A DNA stretch of 64,000 nucleotides from Progne subis subis (Eukaryota; Chordata; Aves; Passeriformes; Hirundinidae). The DNA is taken from the NCBI GenBank assembly GCA_022316685.1, contig JAKJHU010000065.1, positions 3,218,322 to 3,282,321 on the forward strand, read 5' to 3'. Below are positions 1-14,222 of the stretch, in pieces (within the stretch, counting starts at the first letter, position 1; each line of letters begins with the position of its first letter). The notes under the pieces are model-generated. The model was not told the DNA's origin. It saw nothing but the letters and a program-made list of their open reading frames with translations, and did no database searches. The position numbers were made by a program, and so were the translations under genes.

Positions 1-72
1 TGACATTCAAAACACAGCACCAGACTGGCTGCTACGGGGAAAATTAACTCCATCCCAGCCATACCCAGTACA
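1..72 (-). mobile_element. Start of an avian ERV LTR, truncated by the window edge
   Basis: On the minus strand the sequence from 72 downward begins TGTACTGGGTATGGCTGGGA and continues with a GAGTTAATTTTCCCC segment and a GCTGTGTTTTG segment. I recognise this as the 5' end of an abundant avian LTR that starts TGTCCTGGTTTYGGCTGGGA and has the matching AGAGTTAATTTTC. The TG terminus falls at 71-72. Only the first 72 bp of the LTR are in the window, so it cannot be told whether it is a solo LTR or part of a provirus. It is transcribed in the same sense as ERC2 and starts 49 bp downstream of the donor of the 75-nt exon. The family is, as I recall, ERVK-like; the exact name is not assigned. Confidence 0.8.
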
Positions 73-122
73 CAACTTCATGCTGTAAAAATAACATACT
101 GGGAAACTTGCAAAGGCCATAC

Positions 123-197
123 CTTCATTTCGATGACTGTTTGCAGAGCCTTCGTCTTTGCTGGCTCAGGCTGAAGTTGGGTTCTTCTGTGCAGTTC
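123..197 (-). CDS. ERC2: ERC2 (ELKS2/CAST) internal coding exon, 75 nt
   Basis: Read on the minus strand, this exon encodes 25 residues, starting E-L-H-R-R-T-Q-L-Q-P-E-P and ending A-L-Q-T-V-I-E-M-K. The codons are phase 0 at both ends. It is preceded by a CCCTCCACAG acceptor (CAG at 198-200) and followed by a GTATGG donor (GT at 121-122). The residues directly continue the exon at 25215-25631, whose last residues are H-L-R-E, reproducing the continuous ERC-family sequence. ERC1 has a different, FENAPDS-like segment after the H-R-R, so ERC2 is favoured. ERC2 is a coiled-coil scaffold of the presynaptic active zone that works with RIM, Munc13, Bassoon/Piccolo and liprin-alpha. From memory of the family this exon lies near residues 359-383. 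I recall S-Q-L-Q in the human protein where this bird has T-Q-L-Q. The next exon, expected to begin with D, lies outside the window. Confidence 0.95.
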
Positions 198-3100
198 CTG
201 TGGAGGGACACGATAGAAATAAGCCTGACGACTCATCTTTCCATTATTTTAATCGCTCACATGAACTAATTGCAACAAAATAAAAGTCTGATGACAAGAG
301 GCAGGTAACTCCAAGTGCGACAGGTGCTTCCCTGGCTGTAACCCCTCTGCCACCACTGCACTCCCTGTCTTATGTTACAGTCAACTCTGACAGCACATGC
401 GCTATTTCCTGAAACCCCTTATCAATAATTAACGTCAAGCATGACAACCCAGCAAGGAATTTCTTAGTCCAGATCCAATGCTGCTGTTGCTGCTTAAATG
501 TCAAACCTTTATTCAATTGTGTTACTAATTCAAACACTGGTAAGAGTTAAATCTTTTACTGCAATTTCTTCTTAATTTTTCCTCTAATATCTGAAAGGAG
601 CAATTTAAACACATTATATTCAAATTTGGCATTTTAAGGATAATAATTATGTAGTGGGCTGACACAGCACACACTACAGTAGCATTTACATTTCGGTTTT
701 CACATTTTCATACTGTTTTTTATGCATCTTAATCCACAGGCAAAAGAAAAATGGATTGCATTAGTTATGACAAAGTTAACAGTAAGAATACATACTGGTC
801 TTTATAAAAACAATAATTTTAAAAACCCACAAGAGTGTGAAGAATGCAGCACTCAATCTCACAAAATCAGAGTTGTATCTTGGTATGATATATCCCAATA
901 AAAAACTCACATAACTACCTGGAAAAAGTGTAGTAAAGGTGTGACAAAACACTTCCATTTGAGAATCTGGTGATGCTTATTCCCTTTCCCATAAACCATC
1001 TGGAAGTTTATTAATAAAAACCTGAAACAGGACAGATATAGTCTCATTTCTACTCCTTTGGAGTCCTTCTGCTCTAAAGGACAGGAGTGCCATCCTTTGA
1101 TGGCTTTGTGCCAGTTCTTTCCCCTGCAGCGCTCCACATAGGCTCCTGAACTAACCTTGTAGCCATAAAAAAGACATTTACACTTGAGGCCAAGGAGCCA
1201 AGGTCATTCACCTAGGTCTTGCCTACCTTACAACCCACAAGTTTAAAAGTCATAATTTTATATATCACAAACTATCAGTTTCTTCTGTGTACCAACAAAT
1301 ATATTGCTTACCCATGACTGTGAAAAACAGCTGTTCTCAAAGGCTAAGTAGTAGGAGCAATTTACTGTATGTTATTAAGCTAAAGTCTACTGCTAATAAG
1401 CATCTTTATAAAATAGATTGTAAAAATATGCAGCCTAATGTATTAAAATAACTGAAAGAGACATTAGTATACCTAATGCTAACTCTGAAAGTTTTTTTAT
1501 TAGATTAAACATATTGTAGGTACATAAGTATTTAAACTACACATAACAGTGAACTTAAAATTTTGCTTTTATGCATTTTGCTTTGGCATTTGGCTTTGGC
1601 ATTTATGAAATTATATCTCTGACTAGACCTTTTTCCTTTTTTTTTTTTTTAATTTAAATGCATCTCTCCATATTATAAAAAGAAATATTTTTGCAAATCA
1701 CTTATGCAAGGAATCTCTCAATCACCACCAGCTGTTTGCCTTAGATGAAATAAGTATCTTCACTGCACAAATGTTTTAAAAAGTAAGAGTATGTAATGAA
1801 TTTGTCATACAGTTACAAAAAAGAATAGTTGGCCAGTCATACCACTATCAGATCAGCAAAAATTACAGCTAATTCTAAGACCAGACTTTGCTCCCCAAGG
1901 CCATATAAACTGAGCTGGAATATAAACAGGATTCCACACATTGCCCAGGGAGACAAACCAGAGTTTCCACCCCCTTAGCCAAAGATGTATAGACTGCCAA
2001 AGATGCGTATTCTGAGATGTCTATCATAGCATGAAGCCTTGCCTCATAATGATTTTCCTGTTTGCTTTATGAATCAATCTGATGCTGGCTGACTTAAAAG
2101 CTTTTCTTCTCTATCCCTGATGGTAAAATGAAGCAGACTTTAGGATTCTGGAGAAGATCAGAAAATGACTCCCACTTTATTATTCTGTGTGGGTTTTCTT
2201 CCAATCAGATTCAAATGTTTGGAGACTCCCACAAGGCTCAGTTCTTGAATTTACGTTGTTCTATGTATGCGCTTTTTTACTTGGGGTACCGATTCAGGGG
2301 TATACTTTTTGGGGTACTAATTTAAGGATAAACTTTATATGCATGATACCCTACCCTGATTGTTTTACTGTCTGAGGTCATCTGGAGGCTTTCAAATTTG
2401 CCTGAACAGCTAAGCAAAAGATATTCTAGAGATTTCAGAAAGTCCTCATAGCTTAAGGAAACCAGAATTTTATCCATTACATCATTTCTGGAATGATGTG
2501 TATTTCTTGTTTTCAATTTCTTTTAATAAAAAGCGCAGGGAGACAAATAAGAAAATGTGGGGGGAAAAAAATCAAAAACTTACCAAGGATAGTTTTGTTT
2601 AACCTAAACTCTATTCAAGGGAACTCTTTATTCTTATATCCATGAAAAAATTATTGTCATCAACACTGCAACCATCAAAGCCTATACTAAAACTCTAAGA
2701 TGCAATCATTTATAAAATCAGGTCTTTATATCCCTCTATATGACATATACAAATAGTAATAATTCTGAGTAACCACTTCACACATGCAAATTAATTATAA
2801 TGCTGTGCAACCAAACCTTGTATTTCCTGATTATGCTTAGTTGTCAAAGTGATTAGCGCACCCACACAAAACTGGCAGGTAATCAGATTTTTTTCACATT
2901 AAATTTACTTTAATAGTCTTTGCTTTTAGACTAAAATGAGCCTCAAACCAAACTTGGCCATTGTTTTCTCCTTCCACAATATTAGGTCAGCATCTTTATT
3001 CGTCTCAGAAGCAACTTTAGCACACAAGTTTACTACTAACTTAAACGCAAAAAAAAAACCCAAAATCCAAAGAGGAGACAAATTATATTTATAATCTTAA

Positions 3101-6100
3101 AATACTGGTGGAAGGTGAATTCTACCCTTCTGTTCAGAAATTGATAAGAAGATATTGCAAGATTTTGTTATCATTCACAAGGGCTGATAATCCCTACATG
3201 TAGCATAATCTGAACCTAACACTAATTACCCAAATAAAACTGTGGTTTTATCCCAGCTTTATTAAAAGACACTTCATCCCTTGGCTGCAGGAAAGTCAGG
3301 GTGCTGCAAACTGATCCTTCTTTACTCTGTTTGTGAAATATTTTACTCATGTTCCCAAGACATCAGTGACTGTGTTGTTCTCATTCGATGATACCAACAC
3401 TGTCAATGAAGTTCAAGGGTTTGCCTTTATTTACCCAAAACTGCCTAAAATACTGACACAAAGTTCTAGAAAGAAAATGTTCAGGAAAATAGTCAATCCA
3501 GAGATGATATAAAACAGTGAGTGCTGCATTGGAAGAAAGAAAAATTATTAAAGAAGGCAGTATAAAAACTGGCATGAGAAACCATTGTGTCAATAAATGC
3601 AAGTTTTTGCCTTCTTAGACAAAATGTACAGATCTGCAAATCACAGCAGGCAATGCCATAGGAGCTTCTAGTTCTCTCAAACACCTCAAAGCACACCGGT
3701 TCCATTCTCCTGGAAAAGAAAGCCTTGGTAGTTCTTTGACAGGACCAGCTTGTCTGAATTTTAAAATTTAGATCAGCATTTTAATATTTCAATCAATCAT
3801 TTAAGTAAAAGCACAGCACCTACCTAAATGGTAGCGTTTCTTTAGCCAAAAATGCCATTAGAAACACCACAATCCCACTAAATAAAAAAAAGAGGAAATC
3901 AGTTTGCACTGACTCTAATGCAATTAAAAAAAAAAAATCTATATTTGGATCTGCTGGAAACTGAATTTAAGGCACCCTCCAATTCAATGCAGCTCTGCCT
4001 ATCAGTTGAGATTTGCCAACCAAATCAGTCTTTTTCAAGAGGTAAGGGGTAATGTCTAAACATTTGAGAAAGCAGAACAGCTATTTCACTCTGAAATTAC
4101 AGGAACATGTTAAAATCAAAAAAAGAGTTGATGGCATATGAGAACATTGGAGTGAAGCAAACAACACCAACATCCTCTACAACAGCTTTGCTGCAGAGAC
4201 CGTGTTATACCACAACTACAGAAAAGAACTGTTCAAGTCACACAGGAAACAACCTGCACAGGTAGATAATTGAATATTTATCATTCTATGAAGTGTGCCA
4301 AGAGTCTGTTAAAGTGAAGCTCATACATCGGCTCACAATAATTTAAAAAAAAAAATAATAAAGAGGAATAAAATCCACTTAGCACCTGCTCCAATTTTTT
4401 TTTTTTTTTCCCCACTGCCTGGGAAACTAAGTGTTGCTTGGTAACTCAAACCCATCTGTTCAAAACTCCTCTTCCAGTCTTCCGTTTTTATCAGAACAGA
4501 AAAACCCACCCCTAAACTGAAAATATGATCATGGAAAAAAAATAAAAAAATAAACCACAACATATTTTTCCACTGTATGAAGGATACAACAGATCCTTAT
4601 CTGTTTTTAAATTATGGCAGAGTGAAAAGTATCTGATGTTGTCTCTTAGAAACAACAACACTTCCTAGCACAGATAATTCTTTTAAGAATGGGAAAAGAA
4701 ATCCTTTATTTTATTCCTTTTCCTTACCCTTGGGGCAATGCAAGGAGCAAGACACACACAGTCCTCACACAGTTCAGACTTCATCTTTCCCGTATCTATA
4801 TGCTGTCATGAATACCTACAGAGCAAGAGCTGAGGGACAGTTTGAAAATTACTTCCCTGTGCATCTGTACCCAAAATAAATGCTGAACGCAGAGATACTA
4901 TAAATATATCCAAATGCTTAGTTTTTTCCGGAAACATAAATCAAAAGAATCTCAACTGAAATTACTGCTGTTATCTGTTGTGATTAACAACACACCCTAA
5001 AGGAGTATTTTTGAAAATTTTCAGATCCATGTAATGTTTGCATAGGTTAAGACTGAAAAAGTGGCAAATGGAGAAAAACTGCATTTGATATAGGACACTA
5101 AATTCTGTACAGAAGACACCAAGTTACAAACAGAACCAGCAGCAACAACCAACCACCGTCATCTATGTTTTCCATTTTTTTTAGGCACTAAACTTAATAT
5201 ACTTAATATAATATGCCTTAATATACTGAAAAAAATATTACATGCTATGCAGTATCTGATTTCTGTATCTTTTCCATCTCAAAACCTTGGAATTACTAAT
5301 ATTATAAGCTTCTTTCATCATATTTGTTTCAAAAGAGGCAGAGTCAGCTGAAGGCTGTTCAGAGTAATTCTTTGTTTCAGGAGAACTTTATGAAGATGAA
5401 GGTTTAATCTTTTCTTCTCTTAGCCAGACTGTCCTTCAGAAGAAATTCTCTCTTATGCGGAACACAGGACAACATAATGCTCACGACCAGCCCAGAAGTA
5501 CTGCAGGGACTTCAATTCATACCCGCAAAGGAGCTTTCTCTTCTTTACCATTTCTCCTTTCTCTTGTACACTGACATTAAAACTTAATTTATTCAGCCTA
5601 AGGCAAGTATGGGATGCATAGACAAGATGCCATCAACCCTTTCAAGCTCTGGCTCATACACTGAAGAATATGTAAAAAGCAGTGGGGTTACAGCAGCCAA
5701 AAAAGTTTCAACTTAAGTATTTTTGAACTTCTAGAATAAAAAAGTCTATACATAAATTCCTCCTCTCCTTGCAGGATTCGCACATACTGATCAGCAGATT
5801 AAACAGATATCTATGTGGACCTTTATGCAACTGTATACATTTCATGCAACATTAAGTATAGATATCACAGTATCAGTTGCAATCCCACAAAATGGGCATT
5901 TTTAATCATCAAAGTGGCAAACTTCCCATTGTAGGTAGGAAACCAGAACAATTTATTCAGCCCACAGCCTCCTACTTTCTTTCTGCTCCCTGGACAGTTA
6001 TGCCAGGCTACGCACCACCACCATTTTCATGAAAAAATCGCAACTCATCACTAATCATAAGACCAATCGCGTAACTACTTCTATTTGTAAAAATACAGAC

Positions 6101-9100
6101 GTTTCCCATCCATAAGCAGACACAATCCTGTCAGTCATTCCAACAGTTTTGATCATCCATTAAATCTATTTCTCATTTTAAAGTGGGAAGGAAGGTCAGA
6201 ACACACATTTAGTGTTTCCAGCAGAGCTACCTCATCCACCCAAGTCTGACTGCACAGCCCAACAGTCCCCCTCAAGAACTGCTTCTTCATCAGGCCAGTG
6301 AAAGACAACTCATGGGACACCTTAAATGCCAGAAGTAATCAGGAGCCACAGTTTTAGGAATCCACAGTGGTGCCTCCTTCCAGGATGAGGAAAGCACATG
6401 CAGTGCTCCTCTTCAGCTGAACAGCCTTGAGCAGCACAGGGATACACTGCACTGCTCCCCAGGGGAGGCTTAATGGCAATATATTCCTTTTATTTATACA
6501 AGCTGAATGGAGAAGCCTAACTGATTATTTATGAAAATACAACTGAACTAAATAAATTATTTTCATGCCATTTTGATCCAATTAGCTTGTGATCTCCATG
6601 ACAGACAAAAGTCAGTTATCTCACTGGTGAGCAGAGATAGCTAGAAACAGAATTCTCAACATGCTAAAAGACTCTTGTTAAAGTCATTATCAATAAACCA
6701 TTTCTTCAAGGTGTGTCATACACACCTTACAAAGTGTTCTGTAGTACAACCACAAGCTAAAATTCCACTTCAGAATACATTTACCCCACCCCCAACAAAT
6801 GCCAAAACCACAAAATACCAGCAATGTAAATGAGAAAGGATATACAATAATATAAGCAAAATTACCGATGAAAGTGTTGGATTACTTCTCCATTCTAACT
6901 ACAGGAAAAATACTGGTTTTATACAACTGTGTAACTACCTTCAAGTTTGATGAGGAAATTTGCAATTGCACAGGTTGGAAGAAGAATCCAGTGTTACTAT
7001 GGAGATTTGATTTGTAGAGTTTCACTTATAAAGAGCAATTCTCTTTGGAAAACACGATATGTTGCTAAAGAATGCTTAGCCATAATGAGAAAAGCAAACC
7101 TGAAAAACTTTTGATCTCTATTTAGCACTTAATTAATGCATTAATGCTTCACAGTCTATATATTGTTGACAAAATTAGCATAATGAAAACTTGTACGTAA
7201 GTGTATACCAAATGAATTCTTTTCAGAATATTTTATGACCTAAAACCCAGAATAAAAAACAGAGGAAACTTTGGTCTGTGTGCTGGCACATGGATTGTGA
7301 TACACATAACAAAGGAGAACCAACCTTTTTCTGACTTTTACTTACAAATAAGTTTCAAAAAACATCTCATAGATATATTAATAACGTAGCTCTGAAACTG
7401 CTGAGCAAAAAGTGCTAAATAAGTGAAAACTACAAAATTTCATACAATAGTTCCTTACCAAGTCTCCACCTTGAAGACTACTACATTTTAGGGGATGAAA
7501 TAATTTTCTTTCACCATTTAGTCTTAAGCCCAGTTATTAGAACAAATATTAACACCGTTAACTCCCTTATTATCAAGTTAACAGAAAATTTCTATGCATT
7601 GAGGCTGCAATGAGCTATTGCCCCTCACTTAAATATATTCATGATTCATCCATCCGTCAATTTTTACTTTTCTTCTGATACTTCTGTAAGGAGTTAGGCA
7701 TCTGTTAACACTGACACTTCTCTTTAGGGATTCTGTAACTCATACTGACTATTCCTTTTTTCCCACTCTCCCTTCACACTACAGAGCAACAACTCTTAAC
7801 CTAAATACCACCCGAAATGTTTGATTTCACATTATTTCATATTTCTTTCTTAAAGTTTTTATAGGCTTAGACAAGGTCAGTCCTAATAGTTCTTTCAAAT
7901 GTAGCAGTTTATTTTCTATGCTTTCCCAAACACCCCTGTGAGGAATTTGAGCTAGGCCTTCTGTAAATCACTAGGGAGCTTAAATCTGTCACTGGTTGAA
8001 GCACACAGGACTCACTGAACACACCAAATCTTCAGTTTAGAAATAAATGCCGTTCATACATGTTCCACAGTTTTAATTTGCTGCTTAAGCTACATTTAGA
8101 AGCTCTCAGCAAGTACAGAATGTACCAAATTGTCACTAAATGACAAAAAAAAAAAAATCTAAGTTACCCAGTAAGTCTATGAATTGGCAAATTTTCCTTT
8201 TTTCCAGATTTTCCTTTCCTATAGTTCTTTTAAATATAGCAGTTGGCTGATAATAACCATTACTCAAGCTCTACTGACATCAGATAACAAAGCTTATAAA
8301 TACAGACATTTTGGCACAAGTTAACTCAAAACAAAGAGTTTCAAATAGTTTAAGGGTTAAATACTGTAAGAGGTAGGTTAACTGTACAGAGAAGAGAGAA
8401 ACTGTGGAATAAGAACTGAAACCTAGAGAGCATAAAAAGTTAGCTGGTGGAAAATTGCCAACTACATAACTGTTGACATATTACAGAAATAATTTATTTC
8501 ATAGTTTACTTACTGCATTACTTCTTGGTTAAATACTATCTGGTTATTTACAGCTCTCTAAGGACTCTCACAATAGAGTCAGGCAGGTTTTCTAGGCCCT
8601 TATGTCTTACCACACAGCCTCCATTCTCAAAATCACTTCTTCACATACCGTGCCAATTGATGGACTTATCCCACAAACGACAGAAATTCTTGGCATCAAT
8701 TCCCATCTAACAGCAATATCTTCAGGAACAGGTCCACAGTCAGTACCTCAGCATGCTACAGGCTCCCTTTACAGGCATTACTCATTTTCTATTTGGATAT
8801 AGCTCCGTGCCTTTTTTCAGAAGAATGGATTTCAGGACTGAACTTTGGCTCTCAGCAGGTCTCTGTGAACCAATGATTTGACTCTTTCCTTATTTACATC
8901 AGCATAAGTATAATTCTAGTCACTGACATCACCGCAGTGAAGTCATTGCGGATTACCTCATGTCCAAGTCTGTTAAGTATAAACATGAATATGAGGATCT
9001 TACTGCATTTAGAGGCAATAAAAAGGACAGGCATGCAACATTTTCATTCAATAGCAAGCATACCAACAACAAAGCATGATTCTGCGTTAAATCTCTTATT

Positions 9101-9955
9101 TGCACTTGTCTCTTTCACTGCTCAAGCCCCCCACATCCCATAGCTCTGTAAACACAGTCTTGGAAGTGTATTATTCTATGAAAAACCTAACGCCAAAGTT
9201 TCTTCACAATTGCAATAAAAACATACTTAAAAATAACTATGTTTTATATACTTTTATTGCAAGTTCTTCATCTTATTGCATTTCTGTAACAGCATTTTCT
9301 TTACCACAGTTAACAACATAAGGACATTTTTCATGGAAAAAATGAGTACAATGTAATCCTTCTTCTCGCAGACAGCTTCTGATCCTCTTATTGTTCATGT
9401 TTCCTGTGAGGAGAACCATGGTACACGGGGTGAGCTCATCAAAGGGTGATCTAAGAGAAAGAATGGTACAATGATGGTTTAATTTATTTTACAGAGCAAG
9501 TAGGTAAAGTGATTGTGATTCTGTACTGTACTTCACTAATATCTATCATCTAGCATTCCAAGAAGCAGCTATAATATAGGTCTCAAATCAAATGGGCAGA
9601 ATTATAAGCCAAGGAAATGCATCATTACCTACCTCAATTTAGTCTTTCAAGTTGGGATCATCAATTTCTTTTTCTGACCTTCCTCCTATGCAATGCATTT
9701 CCTACCAGATGTTAAGAACCTGCAAGACAGGAAAAGGGAAAAAGAACCCTAAATTGATCTGTAGCGCATATCATTATCCAACCCCTTAAAACAAAAAGTA
9801 AACCGAGAAATTAAAATATAATGATAAAGTAAATTTAACTGAAAAATTAGAAAACAAAAGTACTCCCAGATACATGCACAAATTGTTAACTCCGTGACCA
9901 CAAACATAAATACAAGTGGGACTGACAAATAATTCATTCACTGGAGCAAACTTAC

Positions 9956-10055
9956 CACAGAAAGGCTGGTAGGACTTCTGTGGCTCACCGGGAAGAATGG
10001 GCCACCCTGAGGGCCCCCCTTTAGTTCTTCTGCTACACCCTGACGTTCTCCCCAT
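9956..10055 (-). other. Possible 100-nt pseudo-exon in the ERC2 intron
   Basis: On the minus strand a GC-rich 100-nt segment lies between CACCTGCAG (10056-10064) and a strong GTAAGT donor (9950-9955). In the phase left by the 417-nt exon it is open throughout. However, 100 nt is not a multiple of three, so inclusion would shift the ERC2 frame. Its base composition is unlike the AT-rich surroundings, so it could also be a fragment of an unrecognised repeat. I do not recognise the peptide. Confidence 0.15.
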
Positions 10056-13000
10056 CTGCAGGTGTATGCATACAGAACAATCCCTATACACAGAACAAGT
10101 GCCATTTTATGGGGTTCTTTTGAATTAATCAATGACTGGTTCACTAAATGAGAAATGGTAAAGTTAATGAGGGTTTTCTTGCTCAGGAACCAGACCTGAA
10201 TATTGTTCAGAACTTCACTTGTTGGTTCTCTTTCCTATCTATAGGAAGAGGAACTGAGTCTCAATATCTTTCTTCTCTTGAGCATATTAATGATACCAAA
10301 TTTCTATTGGAATAGCTTTTAAAAACAGTTCCTGGAAATTCTACTCAATTATCACAGCATATAGGGTTGTAAACAATTAGTTTGCAATTATTTATTCACA
10401 ATAAACAATAGAGGTTAAAATTAAAGAATTTTTGCCACATTGCTGTTTTGCTTATGCATTTCTGATGGGATTGACTTGTGTTGGTTTGGGATGAGGTTTT
10501 TTTCAATAATTAATACGAATTATTTTTACTTTAGATTACTTAACAGTCTTACTCCTGAGGTAGGTCTTTCCTGATAGTCATAATGGTTTCCCATACCTAA
10601 ACACCAAATATTCTAGGCACAGTGTTTAAACATGGTCATGCTCAATTACCAACATCTAAATATCGATGTTTATAACCACATTTGGCAGTTAATCATTATT
10701 TACCTATACCCATCTGAATTGTGAAAGTTTACTTTATCAGCAGCTAACAGGTGAAGAAAAAGCATACTCTCTACTTCTATTATTAGATTAGCTCTATAAG
10801 GTCATTTAATATGGATTGAACTGACAGTAGACCAGAACTTTTGAGCCTGAATGAGAATAAAACTTCCCTCAGGGTAAGGCCTAAAGAACACAGCAAGAAC
10901 TACTCAGACACAGCAGCAATAGCTGGAGAGCAGGAAAATTATTTTCCAGATAACACAACATTTATATACATATACAATTAACCTCATGGGCTTCTCTCAT
11001 TATTCAGAGACCTGTGACTTGAGAATCTGAGAAACTCAAATCTAAACCAAACAATCTGAATATTCTCACGGCTGGAAGGTGGGATATCTCAAAAGCCTCT
11101 CAGAGATTCAATTATAATTTTTATGTATAGGTACTCAGAATAAAATATTTACATGAAAACTTCCTTGCAACAGGGAAAGGAACAGCAGGCGTCCATCGCT
11201 TCCTTTCTGCACATGTTCAGAACTGCTTCTAATACTGCCAGCACTAAGATACAAAGTGTTTGTTCAAAATGGAAATATATCTGAATTGCAGAACATTCTT
11301 TGTCTTCCTCTTGGAACTCAGTTTAAGGAGGATGTTCAGAGTGTGTTCTGCACATTCTCGGGCAGCTCAGCTCAGTACACTTGTACTGACTAGCTTCACT
11401 AGGGCTGGACATCCTCAAATACCCACTTGGGAAACAAAAGATTGCCGTGAATGCAGAGCTTCTGTCAAAATGCTGGAAAGTTACAGAATTTTCTTTCCAG
11501 TAATTCTGAAAAAAATCCCAAGGTTCTACGGAAAAAGCATTTACCATTTTAGTAGAGTTTGAGGACTAGAAGTCTCACAGTATATTCAAGTATCACAAAG
11601 AAAACTCTCCCCTCAATTTTTGCAGATTGCAAGAATCTTGCACATTTTTTAAGCACAAATGCTGGATTTTCACATGAATACATATAAAGCTCACTGGGCT
11701 TCAAAGATCCAGGCCCTGAACGCATCTTGTGTGGTCTTTGTTTCCTAAAATTTATTTCTCAAATTGTGCTCACTGTCTGTCAACCATAAAAAAATTCAGA
11801 TCATATCCTATTAAGTTCCAAATATCCTAAAATACCAGCAGAGCCAAAGAAGCTGAGCAGAATCTGGAACAGGTACATCTCACTTCTACTTCTCAGACAA
11901 CTTCTCTGGTGATATGACATGAAAACAAAGCATCTTGAATATTCTAAGTTATGAAATTAGATTTTTGTCAAGACTTTAAGCAAAATCATAGAAACAGCAT
12001 TGTTCAAAGGGTTTGTCGTCATCAGAAAAAAATCTGCTGAGATTTTAATGCCAGTAATTTCCAACAGAAAGCATTTAAGAGAAAGCAGTCTGGGCACTGC
12101 TCAGGTTACAAGCTTATACAATTTTATACTTAAGAGTTTGCATTACCATAACACATTATCTCATATAATTAGATTTTTCCAAAACCTCTACAAAATGAAC
12201 TTTCCACATGCTCTGGATTTTTGTTTAGGCAATAAACATGGTGTGCATGAACTAAACAATGCATTGTAGTAATAGGAATTATGAAAGAGCAACACTACAG
12301 CCTAATGGCCTAGAGAAATAGTTCTGTAAAACCATCATTATCTTTAGCACAATGTCTTTAAACATATTACATACTTTTAAGTTTTAATCTTCATATCAGA
12401 AAGAAAGGGCAGAGATGAAAAAAACCCATCCAATATAAACCCCCAAAATACTCTCAGAGCTAACTCCTGAGCCCCAAAGCTATTCTTCTGCTGCTACAAT
12501 AATGTACACAGTCTAAAAGTCAGTAAAGAACTTGCATTTTTCATATGCCACCCACCAAGCTGCAGTATAAGACTTTTCTCAGTTACTTTCTGATACTTTT
12601 GCCTTTCCTGTTTTCTTGCTATTAAGCAATGAACAGATGGCCCACTCGAAAATAAATAAATCAATCACAGTCCATACTGCAACAGTCCATGAGCCACCAA
12701 AAAAAAAAAAAGTTTAAAAACATCTTTTAATTCAGGGCTATTTTATCTTAACACTTAAAGCAACATAGACTTTCTTTCACTAAAAAGTCAAAGAATTGCT
12801 CATTTAACCCCAACTGAGAAAAAAACCCAAAAATATTAGATTTGATTTCTCAGTGCATTAAATTAAACCAGATTAACAGGTTCATATATAAGCACACTAT
12901 ATTTTGGCTCAGCTGTTACGGTACAATGACATCTAAAGCAGCTTTTGACATGTGATTGTAAGACAAAGCAATATATTGCTTCCAGTTATCACCTGTAGTG

Positions 13001-14222
13001 TTGACAATTATGAAAAAAATAAATGACACCTCATTATTTTACTCCTTCCTCCACAATCAATCATTAACTCAGTTCCTTTTCAAGAAATCCCCAACCAATC
13101 CCTCAAAAACCCCAAAGAACTTTGTTCTTTACAGGTCATTTCCTGCTTTTTTATCTTGCTGCTTTCCAGGTTAGGTGAGACTCTGTCTCTGAGTGTGACA
13201 ACATCTAAAATCTCATGTCCTTCAGGAACTTGCAAGCAACAAGAAATACAAGTGTAATGAAATAATGACTTCCAGTTCTGTCATCACATTGAACAATCCC
13301 AACACAAATTACTTTGTTCAGGTACCAGAGTGCATAAATCCTCTCTTAATAAATTGGTTTAACACAGCTGACAATACAATGAAAAATCTGTAAAGATATT
13401 TCCTTTTTGTAGCAAGCTCTTGATGGGCTGTTCACTCAAGAAAGCATTGGGAAAATTATTTTCTGAAGTAGAGCTCCATAATTGCCAGTTTCTGCTCTGT
13501 AAGAAACTCCACAGTTACAACATGCTCTGTGTATGCATCACCTCTCCTTCACAGGAAGCATCAATTTTTAAAATTATTTTTACACCAAGAATCAGGATGT
13601 GTAATGCTTCAAATCTTAAATGTTGGAAGGTACAGTTTAGACACCCAGAGCTCTGAAGGCATGTAAAAGACAGAATTAGTGGAAAATATAGACAGTTCAA
13701 TTTTATTTCTGAAAACAAAATAGCGTTCTATAGAGAATTATATTCCTACACTCAAAACATTTTCTTCTTTCTGACAGTTTTATAAATTTTACTGTATCAC
13801 TAAAGAAAAGTTATTTTTGAATTTGGAAACATTCACGACAGAAGCATTGGTATTATCACTGTCTCAGAATTATTAGAAAACACTTATGGAGGCAGTAAAC
13901 ACAAGTTTGAATTTACACTGGAGAAGAAAAATAAAATGCATGTCTAAAAATATCTTTGAAAGAACATTCTGTCTTCAGAATCCACCTTTATGAGACATTT
14001 CACATAGTACTCCTATCATCAAGAGAACTAATAAAAATCATCCCCCAAAACATTTTTACAGATCCATTATTACCACAAATATGACTTTATATAAGATGCT
14101 ATATATGATATATTACTCACATAGAATACATTATTGCAGCCAGGAATTCACTTGGAAAAGCAAGATTCAGAGTCTGTTCGTTAACATGGATTTTTCGTAT
14201 GCTGTTTGTATTTATCTAGATG

